From Daphnia pulex (taxonomy: Eukaryota > Arthropoda > Branchiopoda > Diplostraca > Daphniidae), in the NCBI RefSeq assembly GCF_021134715.1, contig NC_060021.1, positions 8,340,501-8,404,500 of the forward strand: 64,000 nucleotides of DNA. Reading direction: 5' to 3'. Each line of letters opens with the position of its first letter. Within the stretch, counting starts at the first letter, position 1. The notes below the pieces were generated by a model. It saw only the letters and a program-made list of their open reading frames with translations. It ran no database searches and had not been told where the DNA came from. The position numbers and the translations under genes were made by a program. Positions 21,801 through 33,741 of this stretch are shown here, one piece after another.

Positions 21801-24800
21801 TGCGTCAACCCCGTTGAGTAACTAGGCTCTCTAAGACTTCGTCAGGCGCTTTCCATCTTTGCAGTTTGTACAATCTCGCAAATTGTTGTCTAAACACAAT
21901 TTGGCCTGGAGGTTGGTCCCGCGCAAACGAATGTCTTATTGAGCCGTGGCCAGTGTCTATAAAAGGAAGTATTTTTGAACCATTGTCTCCTAGGACCTTC
22001 TTTTCTTGTCTTCATCCATGTTGAAATTGTTTATAGTCTTCTTTTGGAGTGCTCCTTCTTTCAGAGCATTTTTCTGCGCTGTTTCGTTCGTCCCACCGGG
22101 AATTCATAATGCCTTTATCTGTGACCTTTTGGATCTGGAAACAGAATTTGTTGTCTTGTGTAATTGTTTAATGTGCTCTGAGCATTGGCGGCTGACAGCC
22201 CGACTGGTTTTTCTTAGAAGACATCGTTGTACAAAGATTTGTTCCGTTCAAAAAGACTGAACCGAGTAATGGAACATGCAAGAAGAAGAAGAAAAAGAGA
22301 AAAGTAATCCACATTTGATAACCAGAGATTAGCATAAAATATCCAAATTGTGTTACGGGAATCTCGTCTAGCCTTGCAAAACTGCGTCACTGCCACCGCC
22401 TTCTTTTTCAGCCTGTTACAAGAGTCTGGTGTATTTAACTAACGTAATAGAACACATCTAATCTAGTTCAGAGTATCGATCATGCGCTTGTCTCCCTTCG
22501 GTGTCAAACCCGCAAAGCGCGTGTACTTACCATTTCCGTTTGTGATGTGCGGCACCCTTAGATCCAACCACCCACTCCCCCCCCCCCAACATTTTCAACA
22601 CCCTGGGTGAGTGCAGCGTAAGTGTATTTTTTTTTCTCATCTTTTTTTTTTCTAATCCTTCGTTCCCGCCTTCGCCCGAAGGGGCCAACAGCGCAAGTCT
22701 GTAGTCTGTGTCTTTTCTTATAACTATACGTGCGTGTGTGTGTGTGTTTTGGTATTCTAAGCACCCGGAGACCAATACACACCAATTATAACTTTATTAT
22801 CGATTTCCTAGACGTTGCAGATCAACTGATCACAAATGGCATTGGAATAATTGGTGAAAAATCTTAAAGAAGCGATGAGAATGATCCGACTTTTTAAAAA
22901 GTATCACAGTACGGTATGTAAAAATGAGATGTTCAAAAGTGGATAATCGATGGAATATTTTTCTTCTGCTTCTTGTGATCATAGTTCCTGTGTCTTGGTT
23001 AAATTGTATTTGGATTTTGATAGGAAAAGCAGGTCCAATTCAGTCTGGAAGCGGGTCCAATTGGGAATACGAACATTCAGCATCATATTCAAGCTGATTC
23101 GGAGAATGTCAGTAGTTATTGGTTCCTTGACTGAACGCGAGTCAGCCAGACGTGGAGAATTTGCTCGATGGACTGTAGACGACTAAGGTGTACCAAGAAA
23201 CTTGTTTTGTCAATTTGGGGAGAAATCTTCCCGTGGATATTCCCGTAAAATCAGAACCCAAGTGAGTTTGAAGGGTAGATCTTCGCTGTAGAAAAGAAAA
23301 AGGTGGAAAAGAAAAGACATTTATAGTTCTGCGTGGACGTTTCTATTGAACTAACTTTATGCGGTGGTCAGAATCGAATCATCTATTTTGTTACATTCTT
23401 TTCCGTTTCGGTTCTCATCTCATTTCCCGTCTCAAGATCAATAGAGTATAATCGTATTAGTCAGTGTACAGAAGAATCAGGAACGATGTTCACGCATCGA
23501 TGTGTCTGAAACAGAGCCAGAGCGAAATGCACAAGAGAAAAAAAGAAAAGACTGAAAACGCTCGATGAACATTTAAAGAAAAGGGTGGAAAAGGGCATCG
23601 AGGTTGAAGCAATGGGATGAAGAAAGAGCTCTATCAATCGAATCTTAAGAGGGCAATTGAAGAGCGATCGATGAAGCACTCGACACTGATATATATACAC
23701 GCTTCAACGACGCCTTCGCTATTCTATACTCCCGTCGCCGCCGCTTTTTTCTGTTGCTAGCTGAGACTCGACTTTGTCTCCGATGGTGCAGTTCGCTCTT
23801 GGCTCAGTCCGATTCGTCCGTCACGAGTATTGCTGTGTAAGCCAAGCAAACGCACTAATAGCTCTACAACCTACATTCAGTCGCTGGGCACTCCTTCTTC
23901 GCTCTTTTTCTTCTCCTTCTCTTCACTCCCGTCCCCTTGAGCTTTTACTCTGTTTAAAGCCTCATATGTATTCACGAATGAACTTGTATGACTGCCCGTT
24001 GCCGGTAGCACCTTTCGCTATATTGTTATCGCATATCGCGAAATAGTCTACATAACTAGGCCTAGTCTGTACAGGGTCAATCGACCTGTCTACTGCCTTT
24101 TGGGCCTTCACAGAGTTGTTGGGTGCAGCCGGTGTCAGCTAGTCGTCGATGCCAGAAACGTAGCCGAAAATTCTGAAGAAAAAGGGGACCCGTTCTCTTG
24201 CACTTTGATCTCTCACAGAGTTGGGACGGTGGTGTAACACGTACTACCATTTCATCGATCGGCCGACTTGCCAACTACTATACCCATTGGCTGGCTGGCT
24301 CTCTCTCCAAATCTAAAGAAAATGGGCGAGAGAGAACAGCAGGGTATTAAAGTTTCGGAAAGAATTAAAGAAAGGAACCTTAACCCGGAGACAAATAGAA
24401 AAAAACAAAAGAGAGGACAAAAGGGGAAGCGAAGAAAAAACAAGAGCAAAAGTGTAGAGCGGAAAATAAATGAGACAAAGGGAAAAAAGAAGGTGAAAGT
24501 GGAATATAGATGGAACAGCCGGCCGAGGAGACTACTATATAGCATGGGAATTCTTCTCATCAAAGAGTATAGCGCCAGCAATAATTCAGCTCGACGTCGC
24601 TCGGCGTTTCTTTGCTGCGCCGCGCGCCCTATATCAGTCGCCCTTTGAATATTGATGGAACGAAATGATAAATAAGATCTTCGTCTATAAAGGGCGGCGG
24701 CTCTCACTCTCTCCCGGGCCTTTTTTTGAACGTGCCGCCGCGCTGCACAAGTTCCTCCTCTTACATTATAGACATAATGAAAGGAAGGCAAAGGGATAAA

Positions 24801-26550
24801 ACATGTCCATGTTAGGGCCAGGATGTGATACATAATAGAAACTGCGCATAAGGAATCAACCTGTTTTCCAGATTTCCCCCTTTTCCACTGGTAAACATCC
24901 AACGTTGTAACACCGCACGGATCTCCTAAAATTGGTTCCCGGCCTGGAAATGACCAGCTTATTTCGTTCAGATCTCATGTCGCAAGCTGACAACTATGCA
25001 AACGAGCGAGAGAACGACATGACGAGGGCCATAGAGCGTATTTGTACTGTGTACTCAAACGAAGCTCTCCTGTTTGCACAGGTGCTTTCTATACTACGTC
25101 GTATTACTTTTCGATTATGATTCACTCGTTTCTCTCTTTTCTCTCTCGATCGGGAGAGCTATAGTCAGAAATTCAGGGGAAAATAACGAATAAGGAACAG
25201 CTAGAGAGATTTGGAACTATACAAGTATACACAGTCTATATGCGCATTTTTAAATGTAAGATAAGATTAGAATAATGCCTTCGTTCTTTTTATATTCCAT
25301 TTCTCGGTGGGTGGCAGGAAAACAGGCCAAGCAATTGCGGCCATTAAAAAAAATATGACGTTAAATTTCTTTCCTTTGGTGTGCTGCAAAGCCGACTAGT
25401 GAGCTTATATTTTTTGTTCCTATCATGATAGATTACATAACAGATAGTGGCGAGAAGAGATTTTTTTTTTAATATTTTTTAAATTCTGTGAGTCAGCTTA
25501 ATACGTCTAGGTTACATACATTGTTAGAGCGATCAAAATGAAATGTGGGAACGCTTCCTAAGCTATTTATTTCCACTTTCCTGGTTACACCATTATCGCC
25601 AGAGATGGAACGTTAAAATGGTGTAGGTGTATAATCTGCATATTGGGGGGGCGGAAATCTCGTAACGCACGAAATGCGTAAAGTTTCAAAGGCGGGGACT
25701 TAAAGAGGAATTGAATTTTTAAACGGATACAATTTCCAAGCAATTAAAATCTATTGTATGACGGTAGGACTTTTTTTACACCGACAGCTGAGCGATGCTG
25801 ACGTCATTGTACGCCTTGAAACTGGCCTTTGAGAAGTCTCCTAGCAGCATAATTAAAACTGTCTTAATTCATAAAAAAAAAATTATTTTAATTAAATTCT
25901 TTTGATTACCCAGACAGACAGTCTGAAATCTGACTAATTTAACCAGTTCCTTTTTTTTTCTTCGTCTGATTACAAATACCGCCCGATATATACATGCAAC
26001 CTTAATCTGGCATCGCTCGTTCGCTTTAATGGGCTGCTTAAGGCTCTCACAAAGGCGGCAATGCGGCACACGCTGTGTGGCTTTGAATCTACCCGCCCTT
26101 GCCGCATTGACCGCCCAGGTGGAGCGAGACTGATGTCGTGTTTTGCAGCTATATAGCGCGTAATCTCCTTCGCATGGCTCGCCTCGATCCTTGTGTACAT
26201 GCATATTGATGCTCCAGTATTGACGTCCCCCAGCTGCTGCTCCCCCACAACTTGGAAGCGATCCCAATGCCCGGCAACGTCAATGGGAAAGTATACCAGT
26301 TGCTGGATCTGAATTATTTCGGTCGCCATTCAATGCGACATACACTGCGAGGCAGAGCTCAATACAATCACAAGCTTTCCGATTTCGAAGGCTATCTCAA
26401 TCAAGTTTAAAAAAAAAAATTTGTGCAACAGTCGGGGAAAATTATGAACTGAATACAAACGAAAAATTGGCTAATGAACGAAATATTGCGAATCAAATGG
26501 CGGCCAGATTTACATTCTACGTCGGATTACATGCTGCTGAAAAATATCGT
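21801..26550. other. Gene-poor region between the desaturase and the palindrome
   Basis: I see no gene I can support in these 4.7 kb. It holds low-complexity purine/pyrimidine tracts (22590-22660, 24300-24520), a TG microsatellite near 22730-22748 and a run of 10 C at about 22578-22587. The long minus frame at 24252-24902 is compositionally biased (Phe/Leu/Ser-rich). A minus-strand frame of 119 residues at 25970-26329 is of more normal composition but is unlike any family I know. Confidence 0.5.
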
Positions 26551-26637
26551 GTAGAACTCCAAGACATAAGAACTCCTTTTTTAAATATTATTAAAAATAT
26601 CCGACAATAGAACCTCAGTGCCCGACAGTAGAACTCG

Positions 26638-26751
26638 ACTACGCGACAATAGAACTCCAATAATTTTTTTAAATTATTTCATGTCCGATAATATCAGAAA
26701 TATAATAATAAGAACTCCGAACCGAAATTATTGGAATTCTATTGTCGCGTA
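26638..26751. repeat. Terminal hairpin of the left arm
   Basis: The segment begins CTACGCGACAATAGAACTCC and ends with its inverted copy: the outer 28 bases on each side pair with a single mismatch. The total length is 114 bp. A similar copy stands at the outer end of the right arm (about 38998-39110). It could be a short foldback element on its own or the binding region of a transposase. Confidence 0.7.
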
Positions 26752-26829
26752 GTTCTTCCTTCGTTAGGTCACTAGGTGGCTAAATATTTCAGTGTGTTTA
26801 GGGATTTAGTCCTAGTGTGTTGGTAATTT

Positions 26830-28320
26830 GAGAGGGAAGTAAGGGGGGGGGGGATCAGCAGACGAACTTCCAGTTCCATTCGACATTTCTTTTTCTTCGA
26901 GACGCTGTCCGAAAAGGTTACCTCAGCCATTGGCTCATGGCGGGGCACTTTCTTAAGTTCTTTCCTGACGTTTTTCGTCAATGGTAATTCCTGTTTTATT
27001 CTTTAAGGTTGTTGAATTTCAATTTTGTGTGTGCCGTCTGGTTAATTTACGGGTTAAATGTTAAATACTTTGTTTCTTAATTGAGTTTTACTTTCCCATG
27101 CCTGGTTAAGTCTGAGCTTGTTCATTGCATTACGTGCACGTGACCGCTGACTTGTCATGAAGAGAGTCCGCCATTTGCAAGACAATTGAGGTGAAAAGAG
27201 GAAACTTGAAAAGGAAATACTGGTAAGCTTAATTGAGAAGTCATTCAAGTAGCATTATTAGCATTTTTCTCTTGATCTCAAAGATTAGTGACATCTTATT
27301 TCGGGCTTCCATGTAATTTGAGACAGCTTTTGTGAATAGTATTTTGTTGGTATGTAATGAATCCCAACAGACAGGGTTAGAATTTTCCTTAAAATTTGAG
27401 TCTAGTATGTATCCGTGCTACATGTTCTTGTTCTTTGCTTAGAATTAACTTGGGCTGTTCATTTAACTCTTGATGTAGATACGACAAGTATGTTCTGCTT
27501 CTAAATAAGACAACTTGTGAAAAAAAGTCAGATTGTGAAGAGATGAAAAAACTTTTTATCTAGCAGGACATTCCTTTGTTTTTCTTTTAATATTTGAAAA
27601 TGTCATTGGTTTATCAATTTCTTTTTGTTTTGTAGGGTTTCTTGTTCAGTTTGAGCTGTTAATGGTGTTGTGTGGTGTGCAGTGGTTTTGCAGTTATTCA
27701 GTCGAGAGATGGCCTGAAATGGGTGATCAACTGCTGAGACTTCCCTCACTTCATGATCTTTTTCTATGGAGACGCTGTCCTAGAAGGTTTAGCTTGGCCG
27801 TTGCAGGCAACTTCTCTTTCTTGACATTATTAGTCTTCAAAATGGTAATTACTGCCTTTATTCCTTAAGGTTATTAAATTTAAATATTTTGTGTTTTTAA
27901 CTTATAGGGATCATGGCTTTTAACTTGTACTTGCATGGTTAATTACTCATGGTTAAATTTCTAATAGTTCTTTAATCTAGTGGTTTAATTTCTACGGTCA
28001 TGTCATGAGGTCTGCCGTACATTTTCTCCAAAATGTCGTCTCTTGGTTCATGTTGCACGTTTCGTCACATTCAGAAGTACTTAAGAATAGTAGAAGCAAT
28101 AACAATGATCAACTTTAAAATCTGAAGACTTTGTTTCAAAATTAGAATTTCATGACTTTGTTTCTGAAGTTAATTGAGTTTTTATTTTTTTTAGTAACAG
28201 CCTAGTGAAATCCAAGCTTTTCATTGCGTTACGTGTACGCGATCGCTGCCGTTTAATGAAGTTTCTCTAAGAGGGTCTCTACCACATTGCAAGAACATTG
28301 TGATGGAAATATGAAATCTG
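26830..28320 (+). repeat. Diverged internal tandem units in the left arm
   Basis: GAGACGCTGTCC recurs at about 26899 and 27769, each followed by a related stretch that ends in AATGGTAATT plus a TTTATTCYTTAAGGTTRTTRAATTT-like segment. CATTGCATTACGTGCACGTG at 27124 recurs as CATTGCGTTACGTGTACGCG at 28222, with a third, weaker match near 28780. The period is thus roughly 0.9-1.1 kb. Short segments of 60-150 bp are conserved and the A+T-rich DNA between them is not, as in duplicated exons or functional RNA segments. The right arm holds the mirror copies. Confidence 0.5.
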
Positions 28321-29368
28321 AAATAATAATAATGTAAGTAATCAAGTGTTAGCATTGTTGCTTAAATTATTTTCTACATTTGTGTGCTACCTATGCTTGT
28401 ATTTTGTTTAGAATTAACTGACTTTAAACATTAAGTTCTTGATTCAAATGACATGGCAACTGCATCCTGCTAATGAAGAAGACGGCTTTTATGAAAAGAT
28501 CTTATATGGTAGAGATTTGTCACTTTTTTTTTACTGAACAGAAATTAAAATTCACTTCATTCTTAATAAGCTTAAATGAAATTGTCATGATGTGATGATT
28601 GAACCTTTTCTGTATATTTCCCTCTAGTTAAACAATGATAATCTCAAGTGTATAATTGCTTAACTATTGGATACTTGAACCATTTATTTTACAATTGTAA
28701 GAAAGTTAAACTTGCATTTCTTGTTTTACTTTGAAAATTTAGTTTTCCACGTTCAGTTTGATGTTCGAGCTTTTTGTTGTGGCGGTTACGTGCGCAGTGA
28801 TTTTCCAGGAGAGATGTGTTAAAAAGGTGCTTGTGCAGACTTGCATGCAATGATAAATGAATTATTTTTAATTGATGGTAAAGATAATTGTGTTTTTTTT
28901 TTTTTTTTTTTTTTTTTTTGTGGAGTAGTTCTGTTGGCTTTAGAGTTTTCCAGGGACAAAGCACCTGTTGTTGGCAACATGGCAATCATATGCCACTGAG
29001 CCTGACTTAATGTTCTCTGAACACTGTCAGTTACATTGTTCGTTACCAATGCGGAACTCCAACATTCTTCTTCACAAATATCTCATAAAGGTAATTTAGT
29101 TTTTAGTTCATTAAGGTTTCTGAATGTAGAAATGATTAACAGATGCCTTTGTTTAAATGCTGAAGATTAAGAAGAACAGTGTTAGAATACATTGTTAATC
29201 TGTCATGCCTGTGATACATTTCTGTCCTTGTCACAGAGTCTTATCCCAGTAAGTGTTTTTGTCTCTGTTTGGGGTTGTTAGGTAATAGGAATTATGTAGA
29301 AAATTGAATTCTGTTACATGGTACCTTGTTCTTGGATAGGAATTAAGTTTTTTTTTTTTTTCATGTAG

Positions 29369-30790
29369 GATTAGTGGCTTGGTGAGGTTGAGCTTTTTCA
29401 TGGCAGTTGACATGGACTTGTTGCAGCGAGCTGGTGAAGGGTGTGGTGAGCTGTTGCGTGACGACCATGGGCTGGTGCGGGGAAGTGCTGCACGTTGTCT
29501 GCGGTATTGGTTTGAATTATTTTTATTGCCTTAACTACCAAGTGTTTGAATCTTTCATTTTATGTGTTGGCTGAAGTTTAACTTGCAATTTTTGTTTTGC
29601 TTTGGAATTTTTTTCACGTTACAAAGTGTCGTCTGTTCATTGATGTTTTTTTTTCTCTATAGGCTTCCATCGTCAGATGTATGAGCTAATTATGTTGTTG
29701 CTCTTTGGTATGCAGTTCATGTTCAGGTAAGAGATTTCTTTATCTCATCTATTGAAGAATTTGAGAAAATGGCAAAGTCTAAGCTTCATTGCTGTCATAT
29801 AGTTGGTTTTGTTGCAGCCAGCTGGTGAAAGGGAGTCCAAGTCGAGTTCAGCTGCAGCTTTTGAAGCAGTTAACAATGCTCGTGTTATTCCGAAATGTAA
29901 CATCAATGAAGACATCTTGAAATGGTAATTTGATTGTGATATTGGGTTGTAACAGGGGAAGTTTCATTAAGTCTGATTAAAAGATTATAGTGGGTTTAGA
30001 GTTTTACTGAAAAGATGCTTGCTCAACTAGATTTACCTGAATTGTAATCTTTTTGATTTAACTAGAACATATATTCCCTTTTCCAAAACTTCTCATGCAA
30101 CTTTTTCTTGTGATTTTGTTGCTGCTCGGATTTAATTTTTAATTGAAACTTGACATGACTTTTCTTTCATTTCTTCCATTACATGTTTTTTTTTGTCTAT
30201 TTCAGCTGGTTCAGGTCTAAATGTTAATTAATGATTACTCTATTTCTCAACAGGTCTTGGTGATGATGCAATCATCCATCTTCTGCATGGATTTTGTGTT
30301 ATCAAGAAGCGGAGAAGTAAGACTTGAAGCAAAGCTGCAAGAAAAGAAATGGTAATTTGCCCGAGATATTATTTGTGATTTGGGAATTGTAGTTTTTTAT
30401 TGGAATGTTGTGTTCTGTCAAAAGAACTTCAAACTGACACAGAAAATTAATGATGGTTGTTTTATAAGCAGAGCAGACCCTTGTCTATTTTACTAAGAAA
30501 ACGTTAAAAGATAAATTCATCGTTTTCCTATCTAATATAATATCCCTGTTTTTTCTCATAGGTATTGACGTTAATGTGCAGTGGTTTTGCAGTCCGACTC
30601 CTTTTCAAGCTGTTGCTTTCCTGAATTTTGCCGGAGTCTTTGAAGTAGCTGATCCTGTCATCCTGAAGTTATGATGCCGGGGTTATCCTGGAGTAGCTGT
30701 TGTTGGTGTCTTAAGTTACTGTGGCAGTTCATTTCGGGTTGATAAAAATATTAATATCCATGTAGTATGTGATGTAGTAACCTTAATATG
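29369..30790 (+). ncRNA. Exon-like ladder in the left arm (putative spliced noncoding transcript)
   Basis: Five segments are framed by good splice sites: 29369-29503, 29663-29726, 29818-29924, 30254-30351 and 30562 onward. Acceptors have long pyrimidine tracts (for example the T-run before CATGTAG at 29363-29368) and donors read GCG|GTATT, CAG|GTAAG, ATG|GTAAT, ATG|GTAAT. I tried to join them by phase; stops appear at once in each join tested, so a protein is not supported. TGTGCAGTGGTTTTGCAGT in the last segment also occurs near 27674, linking the ladder to the tandem units upstream. A decayed gene is the main alternative. Confidence 0.3.
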
Positions 30791-32024
30791 CTATTTTGTT
30801 ATCCATTGTGGCATGTTGTGAACTGATATTGGTCTACACAGCATTTGTGCTTCCTGATATTTCCCTCACCCATATATATCTAATAATTCTTAAATAATGG
30901 GATGTTAAAGTGAACTTTAAGTTTTTCCTTTTGCGTAGGAAATTAATAGTTCATTTAGTTTTCACTTGAAATGACGAAATAATAAAAAATGATAAAACCA
31001 ATTTTATAAAACTAAATAATTTACTAAATTAATCAAGAAAAAATATATAAATTAAAAAAAAAAAAAAATTTAATTTGATTTAATCAATTAAATATATTAA
31101 ATAACATTTAATTTAAATAAATTAAGTTAATATAATTAAACTTTATTTAATCAAGTTAATTCATTTAACTACAATTTTAGGCCAAAATGCATGAAATTTA
31201 ATAAACAAAGCGTCCGGTACAAGACAAATGTTGTTCTGTGCAAATTTTAAAGCTATTTATACCCAAATAAAACAAACCTAACAAACTCCTTTTTGTCTCA
31301 TTTGGGTGATAAGCAGCTTTTGAAACTCGCACATACGGTCAATCAAGACAGGGGGAGATACTGCCTTAATTGACTGCAGCCAGAGACAACGGTTAAGACA
31401 TGGCCAATGGTTAAGAGAAACCAGAAAAAGAGCGAAGAGTTGAGGAACAGTTATTACGAGAGCGATTAACCATGGTAGGCTTCCGGCTTAGACATCAAAC
31501 AACTATCAGTCTTGAATTACAGCTTTCTCTTATCAGTTTTCACCAATGAATGAAGTCCACGACAAGCGAAGGAGTTACCCTGTTGGCAGAATGAACATTT
31601 ATTAGGATGACAATCATTTTAAATTAGATTTTAGCGACAGAAAGCAATACCTCAAATCAAGAGGGCCTGTTTCAGGAAGTAAAAAGGGATATTCAAGGGA
31701 AGCAGCCAATGGGTTACCAAACAAAGGACCTTGTTGACTGTATAGGCATTGTCCATTTTCTTCAAAGGACATGACTCGACCTGTAAATAAAAAATATACT
31801 TAAGTCACACTCTTGTTTATAATTTGTGTCATCAATGTGCTATTAGATAGACGTCAGTACAGAACAAAACTTTAAATACATATTAGACTGCAACAAAGAA
31901 AGTTCAGTGACATGAACAATAAACTTACACACAACCCCACCAATAATCAGTTATCCAAGGTTCTCTAGAAGATGGAATGAGAGATTGGTCCATGCTGGGG
32001 TTGGTAATCTAGCAAGTCTAATAG

Positions 32025-33741
32025 ACAAACTGTCACATTCCAATGCTGCTCTCCAATTATCAATGGCTATCGAAAACCTGAAGAAAAAAAAGATTTATCA
32101 CAGGTAAGGCAAAGTGCAGAATTACAAGAATAAAGCTAAAGGGGTGATACAGGTGAACATTAATTTAATTAGATTCCAAGTCCCTAAAGTGAGGATCGAA
32201 TGAGCCAGGAACATGCTGTTGCCGTGAGACAGGGTAGTGTGGAACAGATTTTTCATCTTCACCATCATTTGTGATTGACTTAATGTTTGCTCTTGCCTTG
32301 TAGTACGTAGCCTAGTAGTGTCCACAATGAATAGAAACACATTCTGAATAACGGGCAGGTTTACCTTACCAACTGGGTGTTTTTCCTTTCAGCAATCCAC
32401 TGTCCAGCACTGTTGCCCAGGTGCTGAAACGTCTGGAATCACTTGCAGACAACATGAACTGATATCTGTCTTGAATGCCTTCTCCTCAGTGTTGTAAAAG
32501 TTGGACTGGCGTCCATTAACACCTTGGGGATTTCGTCTGAACTTGTGATGTGTCATGTGTGATGCTGCGTGGTGGCTTCTTGGTGAAATTTGGCAGGGAG
32601 AATATTACGTGAGTATGAAAGTTATTTGTTACCTTTGTTTGTAAATTTCTTAATTGAGTGTCAACGAGCTAGAGCGGACATTGTTTTCATGTTGCATTTA
32701 AACGTTTATTCTTTCTGACGCTAGACGGCATAGCCTATGATCATTTTTTACCTGTTAGAATCAGTTTAAATACGCTTACTTTGCACATCTCTGAAGAAAT
32801 TTCTAAATGCTACTTTTAAAAAATTTTGGGTGATAACTGTCAGTTTCTGTTTGAGCAACAAAGCTCACTTGTTAGATTTTTAATAATGTGTTTTTTTTTC
32901 TACTTCCGGTTTTCTACTTTTCAGTCAGTAGTTCAGTAAATATTCATTCGACGTCCAAAATAACCACATATTCGTGATCCTCGTCAAATTTGTGGTAAAG
33001 TTCATGTTTTTTTTTGTACGTTTTCGTACTTCCGGTTTTAAAAATTTTCCTGAACTATAGTTCAGGAAAATTCTCGATTTTGGCCAAAATCTGGATTTCG
33101 TTTAGATCACATCTAATCGACCCCAAATTTCATGGAGATCACGAATATCTGGTTTATTTTGTCGGCAGCCCGATGGTTGAGGCGCTATCGTCTACTTCCG
33201 GTATACTTCCGGAAAATTTGCATAAAACTAGCAAGTGAGCTTTATTCTCTGTACAATTCTTAAGACTCCATGCCAGGTTTAGTAAACAGAAATGGTCTTT
33301 TTGATTACTTTTGATGACTTATTTTACTATCTAAGGCCGGTCCTTTAGATAGTGGGTTTTGGACGTGTCAAATAGATGGCGTGAAAGAATGTTGTGTTGA
33401 TATGTGCTTATGGCGGCTCGTTGTCAACAGTTCAGCTACTTCAAAAATTACCAATAAATTCGTTGGTAAATTGGATATATTTTGTGTGCAATTTGTTGGG
33501 CATGTGTTCTTTTCCATAGATGTGTTTAATAACCTTAATATTTCTCATTCATTTCCAGGAGAAAATGTGAAAGGGGAATGCAGCCTACTGTCAACTACTG
33601 TGTTCATGTGTTGTAAATCCTGGGATCCTACTGAATGTGTCATCCAAATGACAGAGGTAACAACCAACACTAGCTATCAAGTATTGCTGAAATATATATT
33701 GTCTCATTTTTTATTAGGATTCATCATAATTATCGACTGAT
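32025..33741. other. Loop of the palindrome
   Basis: This 1.7-kb unique stretch separates the two arms. It has no protein that I recognise; the longest frame (33381-33740, plus, 119 residues) runs up to the arm edge and has no family resemblance. The middle is occupied by a smaller foldback element, described separately. Confidence 0.6.
32860..33243. mobile_element. Nested foldback/MITE-like element inside the loop
   Basis: The ends read AAAGCTCACTTGTTAG (32860-32875) and CTAGCAAGTGAGCTTT (33228-33243), which pair with one mismatch. Further inward, ACATATTCGTGATCCTCGTCAAATTTG pairs imperfectly with a stretch at about 33130-33155. The centre is a perfect 26-bp palindrome at 33045-33070 (CCTGAACTATAGTTCAGG core). 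CTTCCGG motifs occur in both halves. No coding capacity is seen. The shape is that of a non-autonomous foldback element that has been degraded. Confidence 0.55.

Larger units (their letters stand above)
26551..32024 (+). repeat. Left arm of a 12.7-kb palindrome
   Basis: This 5.5-kb stretch is the inverted copy of 33742-39215. Matching points keep a nearly constant sum of coordinates (26643 with 39106, and 31971 with 33784), so the arms are collinear almost throughout. The arms are not identical: the left has CATGAAGAGAGTCCGCC at about 27157-27173, where the right arm has a different short string, and homopolymer runs differ. The outer edge carries several copies of a GACAATAGAACTCC-like motif. 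The interior has A+T-rich filler (30960-31160), a run of about 27 T near 28893-28919, tandem units and exon-like segments, described separately. No intact transposase or other protein is seen. Confidence 0.85.

Noticed and set aside
24252-24902. A 216-residue open frame on the minus strand.
   Set aside because: Its translation is dominated by Phe, Leu and Ser from a purine-rich tract on the other strand; no domain or splice context supports it.
25970-26329. A 119-residue minus-strand frame with balanced composition, next to the palindrome.
   Set aside because: No recognisable family, and an overlapping frame of similar length exists on the same strand. No splice partner was found, so it is left as undecided and not annotated as a gene.
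28689-29049. Minus-strand frames with a poly-Lys run in the left arm, and the mirror frame in the right arm.
   Set aside because: The Lys run comes from the long T/A homopolymer; the rest has no family resemblance and no splice support.
33381-33740. A 119-residue plus-strand frame in the palindrome loop.
   Set aside because: It ends at the arm edge, has no domain I recognise and crosses what looks like noncoding A+T-rich DNA.
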